A DNA stretch of 64,000 nt, taken from NCBI GenBank assembly GCA_964036155.1, contig OZ038423.1, positions 64,495,249 to 64,559,248 of the forward strand, given 5' to 3'. Below are positions 58,281 through 64,000 of the stretch, one piece after another. The stretch comes from Diploscapter coronatus (taxonomy: Eukaryota; Nematoda; Chromadorea; Rhabditida; Rhabditidae). Position 1 is the stretch's first letter. The number at the start of each line of letters is the position of its first letter. The notes beneath the pieces were generated by a model. It was given only the letters and a program-made list of their open reading frames with translations. It had not been told where the DNA came from and did not search any database. Position numbers and translations under genes: made by a program.

Positions 58281-61200
58281 ATGTCGTGGCGATCAGGAGG
58301 TCTGTCTTCATCTGACTACGATCCGCATGGAGGAAGGAATGCATTTCGAGGCAATGACGACGAGTCTGCTATCGGTATGTGATACACTGATTTAGATTAA
58401 GTAGGGGTGTTCGAGAATTTACTTACGTAATTTCCTTCCGAACAGTTTCGAAAACAATTTTCGAGCACTCTGATATGAGATTGAAAGATTATCACGCCTC
58501 TTGTGCAGATAGGACGGCAGCACTCCGGGCAATGCGTTCCTTCACCGAATCTGTCGAGATTGACGAGGTCAGATTATGCACAAATAATATAAAACAGATT
58601 TCCTCAAATGTATGATACCTTATGACTGATCTAAATGTTTACTATGAACATAGATTGATACAATCAATGGCGTAGAAAGTTTAGTTCAAATGCATAGAGT
58701 TCCATAATTACCTATTACACATACTAGGGTGTTTTATTGGAATTTAGTCGAATTTGATATTTTGGAATCTCCATATCAAAATTGATAACCAGGCAAAATT
58801 TGGATACGCTATACCAGGAGTACGGTATATAATTTGTCGAGTATGACGCTGCGAATTTCGAATAGACATTTTCGCATACATTAAAAGCAGCAGGTGGCTG
58901 AAAATAATGATAGGCAAATGCAAAATTCGACATGTAAAGTACCATATGGGCAAGAGCAAACATTTAAGCCGCAATTTTGATTGAGCCGAAATACTTTAAC
59001 GTCGTCAGGATTCAGAATTAAACGACGGCTGCTTTTTCTGACTACCAATGAGATATCAGTGATAAAAGCATCGTACTGATAAAATAAAACTTGTCTACTA
59101 TTTTACTTATGCCAGACTCCAAAATAGTAGCCGATTTATAGCATTTCGGATGATTCAGAATATGAAAATAGAGCAGTTTCAGAAGCGTAGTAGGTAATTA
59201 TAGTAATTCATTACTATTTGGATTCAGTTAGATATTTTATAGCTTACTTCAAATTATTCGCCTGCGAAATGTAATTTAGATTTTTCTTCTTTTCCAAATA
59301 AGTGACTTCATTATCTAGATTCCACCGCCACCTGAATTGCCCTCGTCACTTGATATCGAGGCCATCGGCATGAAGACTTCCGACACAAACGACACAATCA
59401 TTGAAGTTGTAAGTCAATTTATCTTCATTGATAGATACTGGAGTTTTTCGAAGCTCACTTTTATTCATGGAAAGCAGACTTTATTTAGTGCGAAAAATTT
59501 CGCTACATTAGTAATGGTTGACATCACAGCTTCCGCCTTATTATTTTCATCCATTGGAGTTTTATTTTAGAAAGATGTAAATTAAATTTGTAAACCTACA
59601 ATTGTCATAAACTGAGATAATGGTTTCAGGTGAAACCTCAAACTTCCTCAACTCAAATCGATCCTTCCCTGGGAGAGACGCAAAAATATAAGATGGAATG
59701 TGCTGGGCCGGGATATTCCGAGAAAGAACAGGAATTGCACAAAAGTTTGATCAGAGATGAGGAGGAAGAACTCGATTCTCAAGTTGGCGGAGCCTTAGCT
59801 AATGGTGAGTTTCTACAACTTATCAGAAGAAAAAAAAGAACTATACCTTTCCATTAGTTCATAATTTCGAAAGGGAAACATTAGCATCGTTATAGTCCGT
59901 GGATTTTGAGTTTTGTTTATTTACTTCATCACGAAACGAAAATAGCTTTATGCTATGATCATCTCTGAAATAGAATGTAAATTCAAAAGGTGAACATCAA
60001 ACTATAATTATTCCTCATTTATTCAGTTCCTGGAAAGTCATCTTCTGGTCCACCTTCGGCATTTTCTCGATACAACAAGGTATACTTCCTTCTCAGCTAA
60101 AAACAATAAAAAAATAACGAAAAAAAGTATTTAGCAAACTTCATCAGGGGAAAGTGAAGATGCTCGACAACAATACAACAAAGCAGCTCTGCAGAGACCG
60201 AGACCAACCACTCCTACATCCTCTTCTGTTATTGAAGGTACTTGTTTCTTATTTTTTAATTTATTTTTATAATTGTTATTGTTATTTTTCAGCTGGAATT
60301 GCATTCGTTCCTGAAGCTGTCGAATCAAAAGAAGTTGCAAAGAATGAGCAGAAAATCAAAGTCTCCATTCCGACAGGTAAAATTTCTGATTTTTTCTTCG
60401 AAAATTTTGATTCAAGAACTTTAATCTTCATGATTAAAAATTGAAGATCAATGATTTTTTGGCAACGTATTTACCGTATACCGTATTATCAATTAGATGA
60501 AAGTAAGACTGTATGCGCAATAGATTACTCAGTCTACTCTCGAGTACTTTCAAGGAAACCATTATTTTTGAGAGCATTGAAAATAAATTAAAACAAACTC
60601 TAGTAAATACTCGTATTTAGAGTATGGATCGTTTTTGCAATAGTAATCAAAATAATTATTACTATTACCACTCAGGTTCTCGTCGTCGCAAATCTGAAAT
60701 GTCGTACAACGAGTTCTACGATTCGATGGCCTCTCAAATCCCGTCTCAAGTATTTTCTGCTCTTTCCTTTCATTCTGGCTATTTATCTGTTTTTGCAGTC
60801 CCGAGGAGGCATGAGTTCCGGTCGATCGACGCCTTTGAATGATTACGATGGGGACATTCTCGAGGAAAATCCCGCTTATAAAAATAGGGTAATTTCATAG
60901 ACATAGATTTGTTTTCAGTTTATCAATATTTTATCAGTCTTGGCAGTGCGATAGGAAATCTTTGAATGATCTTGCAAATAACTACTGAATGTTAAAAATC
61001 GTAACTATTGTAGGCAAATTTACACTTTCAGCAACATGCTTTTATTCAAATGACCTTTCTCGAATTTTATAACCAAAAATTATTCAGGCTCCTCCTAAAC
61101 CTGTGGTGCACAGACGAACATCAGTCGAGTGGGAGAATTTCGAGGATGTCAAAGGTCCGTCTGTTCCCTTTTTCTGTTTTATTTTCCAGTAATTTCATAT

Positions 61201-63965
61201 TCCCCTTCTGTGGTTCTGGTTTCATTTGTTGGAGTGCAGCAATCATCTACCTTCCCTTCCTTTCTAATAGCTGCTTGCTCTTGTACTCCTTCATTCCTTC
61301 ACTCCGCTCATTCATTTCCGTTATTCCCTCTCTTCCCTTACTCTTCTCTTTCATTGCTTCATTCCTTCACTCACACTTCACATTCACACTTAAATTTCTG
61401 TCTATTTCAGGCAAAACAGCTGCATCGATTTGCTTATTTCCAAACTTGTCTTTTACCTTGCGAGACGACACCAATTCCCATATCAGCGGACCTATCCACT
61501 TATCTCTGACACTCTCACTTCCGACTAATTTTATGCTTCATCAAAGCGTGCTAGCATCGCATTGCTGCAATTCTTATTGCGTCATACAAGTAATGCGAAG
61601 TATTTACTTCAAGTAATTAGTTTCTCATCATGATCAATAGGGTTTATTACCTTAATTAGACCTGAGTTTTTTTCAAAAATTATGAGCGAGAGATTAGCGA
61701 ATACCATCGACTTCCAAATCTGAGATTGAAAATAGAGGAATAAAGTATAATTTTAGAAAGTCTATCCTTTTCATGTGCTATTTATTATTTTATACCACAT
61801 GAAAATAGCTGCACAACTTTGTATCTCTAGATTAAGGACCAAGAGCTAGTAATTCTGATAAATCCTTGTATAACATTTTTACTCACTTAGTTTAGTTATT
61901 ATCATATTTTATTCCGTATATAACTAACGCCTGAATAGGCTGGACATGGTTGCATACGTGTATTTTTCTTTGTCCAGTTTTGCTTTCCTTTTGAGTTCCC
62001 CCGCTCTTTTCACGTCCTGACTTTGTCCTGCTTCACGCCTTCTGCCCTGCCTTCCCCCTTCCTTTTGCATCGATTTCTTCCATTTCGAAACTTCTGCTCC
62101 AACCCCCTTGTCCTCTTCTTCCATTCAAGTCTCTTCCTTTCCTTCTCTGCTCTGTCCACTTTGTTGCAATTCATCATATTCGAATTCGAATTCGTTCAGA
62201 GCAAATGCAAATGGAGGCAGAAGAGAAGGAGCGCGCCAAGCAGCCGCAGCAGCAGCAGCAGAAGACGGCCGAAGAGACCAAGTCTAAGAAACTCGGCTTC
62301 CATCCGAAGGTAATCCCTTTATCGAGTCAGGTCAGAGAGAAAACGCATTCGAATTGCAGCCTCCGACTGTCGAAATCACTTCCCCCGACGCTCCCCACAC
62401 TGGAGTAAGTCGCTCAAAATTCCAGCCCGAGGAGTGTGGAATTGATTTCCCATTTCTCTGCCACCAGAACTTCTCTACCATTTCCCTCCCCTTTTCTGGC
62501 CTTTCTCTCATTCATCGCATCATCTTCTCATCTTTCATTCCCGCCTTCTCTCTTCCTCTCACCGCAGCTCTTTTCTCTCTTCATTCTCCCACTTCCCATA
62601 TCCAGTTACTTCATCCATTTTCAGCTTTTTGATTGGATAAAGCTTCTGCCAGAATCGTAAATTTGGCACATTTTTGTTTTTCGTCTTTTTTATTCCAATA
62701 TCGCTATTTCAATTTCAGTGTTTCCACGACAACCCACAACCTGACGAAGAGCCTACTTTCTCTGAGGACATGCAGGAGGAGAGGAAGAAAGTCAAGAAGC
62801 ATAAAAAGGAGAAGGAGAGGAAAGAATCCAAATCGGATGATGCTGCCAACGAGGCTAGGAAGCATTCAGTTTGAAAAATCTTGACGTTTATGTTTAGTCT
62901 GCTAGTAAATCTCAGCCCGAACCGGAACAAGAACCAACCACAACGGTTGAACAACCAGAACCAGAAACTACTACGGTTGCAACTTCGGAAGTGAACCCAG
63001 CAGCTGAACAGAACGAATATAGTTACGATCAACAGCAAGCCGAACAAAGTGAATGGGATCCTAATGCTTACCCGGGTAAGTTATAATTTATCCTTTTCAT
63101 TTTACTAGGCTCTTTCTTTATGATTAATTTTCGATTTTTATGAGCATTTCGAATAAGGGCATTCAGAATTTAGATTCCCACTCCAAAAATTTCAATTTCT
63201 ATAGATTTTGGGCCTAAAATTCTTATTCCAAGCTCGGGAAAACTTTAATTACAACCCAACTTTGATTTTTCTTTTAAAAAACTGACCACTTTTGATATGA
63301 ATATTATTCTCCGAGTTATATGAGCTGTGATCAGCAATTTTTCTAACAAGTATTTGTACATTTATCGCATATAATAGAAATAGAGGCTTTAGTTATTGAA
63401 GCTAATGCGAAACTCCTCACGAAATTTTGAGAAACTCAAAAATTGTATAAAATGTATATTTCATCAATGTTCACATTTCAAGGCTATATCTGGAATTACG
63501 ACAAGCAGGAATGGGAAGTGGATCCGAATTACGTACCCTCTACTGAAGGAGAACAGGCAACTGCACATGATGCTAATCAATACTATGACTATTCGCAATA
63601 TGGGCAGGATTATCAAGGATACGATCAGAATTACCAGGTAAAACTTTGTTGATTTATTTTTTTATTATCGGACATTTTAAACCTCTTCTATTCTAGTGAG
63701 AAAAAAAACTTATGTAGGAATTTCCATTTCATACCATTTTAGTCGAGATTGAATGAAAATGAGGATTAGTTCTGGAAAGCAATTTTCAAACGAATGAAAA
63801 TTTTTCGATTAAATTGATTATTTTCAGGGTTATTACGACCAATCGGGACAGCAACAGCAGGAATATGCAGGATATGACCAATCAACTGGATATTCTCATG
63901 ATCAGTCTGCCTATGGACAAGACTATTCTGGATACGACCAAACAGCTTCTACTACTTATGAGTAA
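58281..63965 (+). CDS. Disordered protein with Gln/Tyr-rich C-terminus, function unknown
   Basis: Sixteen exons (58281-58374, 58509-58567, 59319-59408, 59630-59804, 60027-60079, 60135-60237, 60293-60376, 60676-60749, 60799-60888, 61088-61154, 62200-62309, 62360-62404, 62719-62868, 62898-63075, 63483-63637, 63828-63965) close to 554 codons. I do not recognise it. It starts MSWRSGGLSSSDYDP. A proline run (IPPPPELPSS), acidic stretches (RDEEEELDSQ), RRKSEMSYNEFYDSM, and VHRRTSVEWENFEDVK follow. Next come a charged coiled-coil-like part (MQMEAEEKERAKQ, polyQ, EERKKVKKHKKEKERKE), a paired WDPNAYPGGYIWNYDKQEW motif, and a prion-like tail of GYDQ/YGQDY repeats. RRKS and RRTS are possible basophilic kinase sites. 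The tail suggests a condensate-forming or scaffolding protein, which is inference. The stop lies 35 bp from the window end. Confidence 0.8.
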
Positions 63966-64000
63966 ACCTTAAACATTTTATCATTGATTTCTAGCGATGC

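Noticed and set aside
61050..61616. 188-codon open frame
   Set aside because: It covers a pyrimidine-rich intron and shadows exon 61088-61154 of the disordered-protein gene in another frame.
1..64000. tRNA genes and CRISPR arrays
   Set aside because: I looked for B-box-like GGTTCGAATCC followed by acceptor pairing and found none that folds. No spacer-separated short repeat array occurs, as expected for an animal genome.

Overview
This is a nematode nuclear genome window. The decisive evidence is eight gene copies of a spliced-leader (SL) RNA. Each carries the canonical nematode SL1 leader (starting GGTTTAATTACCC and ending in TTTGAG), followed directly by a GT donor and an Sm-type AATTTTGGAA box. 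Two nematode-type 5S rRNA genes lie about 0.7 kb from the first SL pair. Protein content agrees: an ABF/ASABF-type antibacterial peptide, an NLP-13-like neuropeptide precursor, an astacin (NAS) protease, and a serpentine receptor. Genes have many small exons and short introns ending TTTCAG, and several start codons sit a few bases after an AG acceptor, as expected for trans-spliced mRNAs. A canonical SL1 suggests a chromadorean nematode; genus cannot be read from the sequence. All gene models below were spliced by hand; exon lengths were checked for reading-frame closure.

Layout. 1-2.3 kb: two short related terminal exons, otherwise unassigned. 2.36-8.36 kb (minus): CDK5RAP3 (UFMylation) followed about 100 bp downstream by a Cys-loop ligand-gated channel, a probable operon. 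8.5-19.4 kb: 5S rRNA x2, four divergent SL1 RNA pairs, a two-domain ABF gene (plus) and a 7TM receptor (plus). 19.6-24.8 kb (minus): secreted protein with four MAM-type repeats. 27.2-30.4 kb (minus): possible MCRIP-family protein. 31.9-32.7 kb (minus): NLP-13-like precursor. 32.7-39.2 kb: no convincing gene. 39.2-45.3 kb (minus): RBR-like zinc protein and an unrecognised acidic/basic protein that may be one gene. 46-49 kb (minus): ZNHIT6/BCD1 snoRNP assembly factor. 50.9-55.8 kb (plus): astacin with EGF and CUB, its introns loaded with TA-flanked inverted-repeat elements. 58.3-64 kb (plus): a disordered, Q/Y-rich protein of unknown function.

The most interesting content is the SL1 RNA cluster: back-to-back gene pairs sharing a roughly 220-bp promoter region, amplified as 919-bp tandem units, with two alternative 3' stem-loop types on the same leader. 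Also notable are the ABF gene made by an internal duplication that kept the intron position, several different palindromic/MITE-like elements, and three GC-AG introns.
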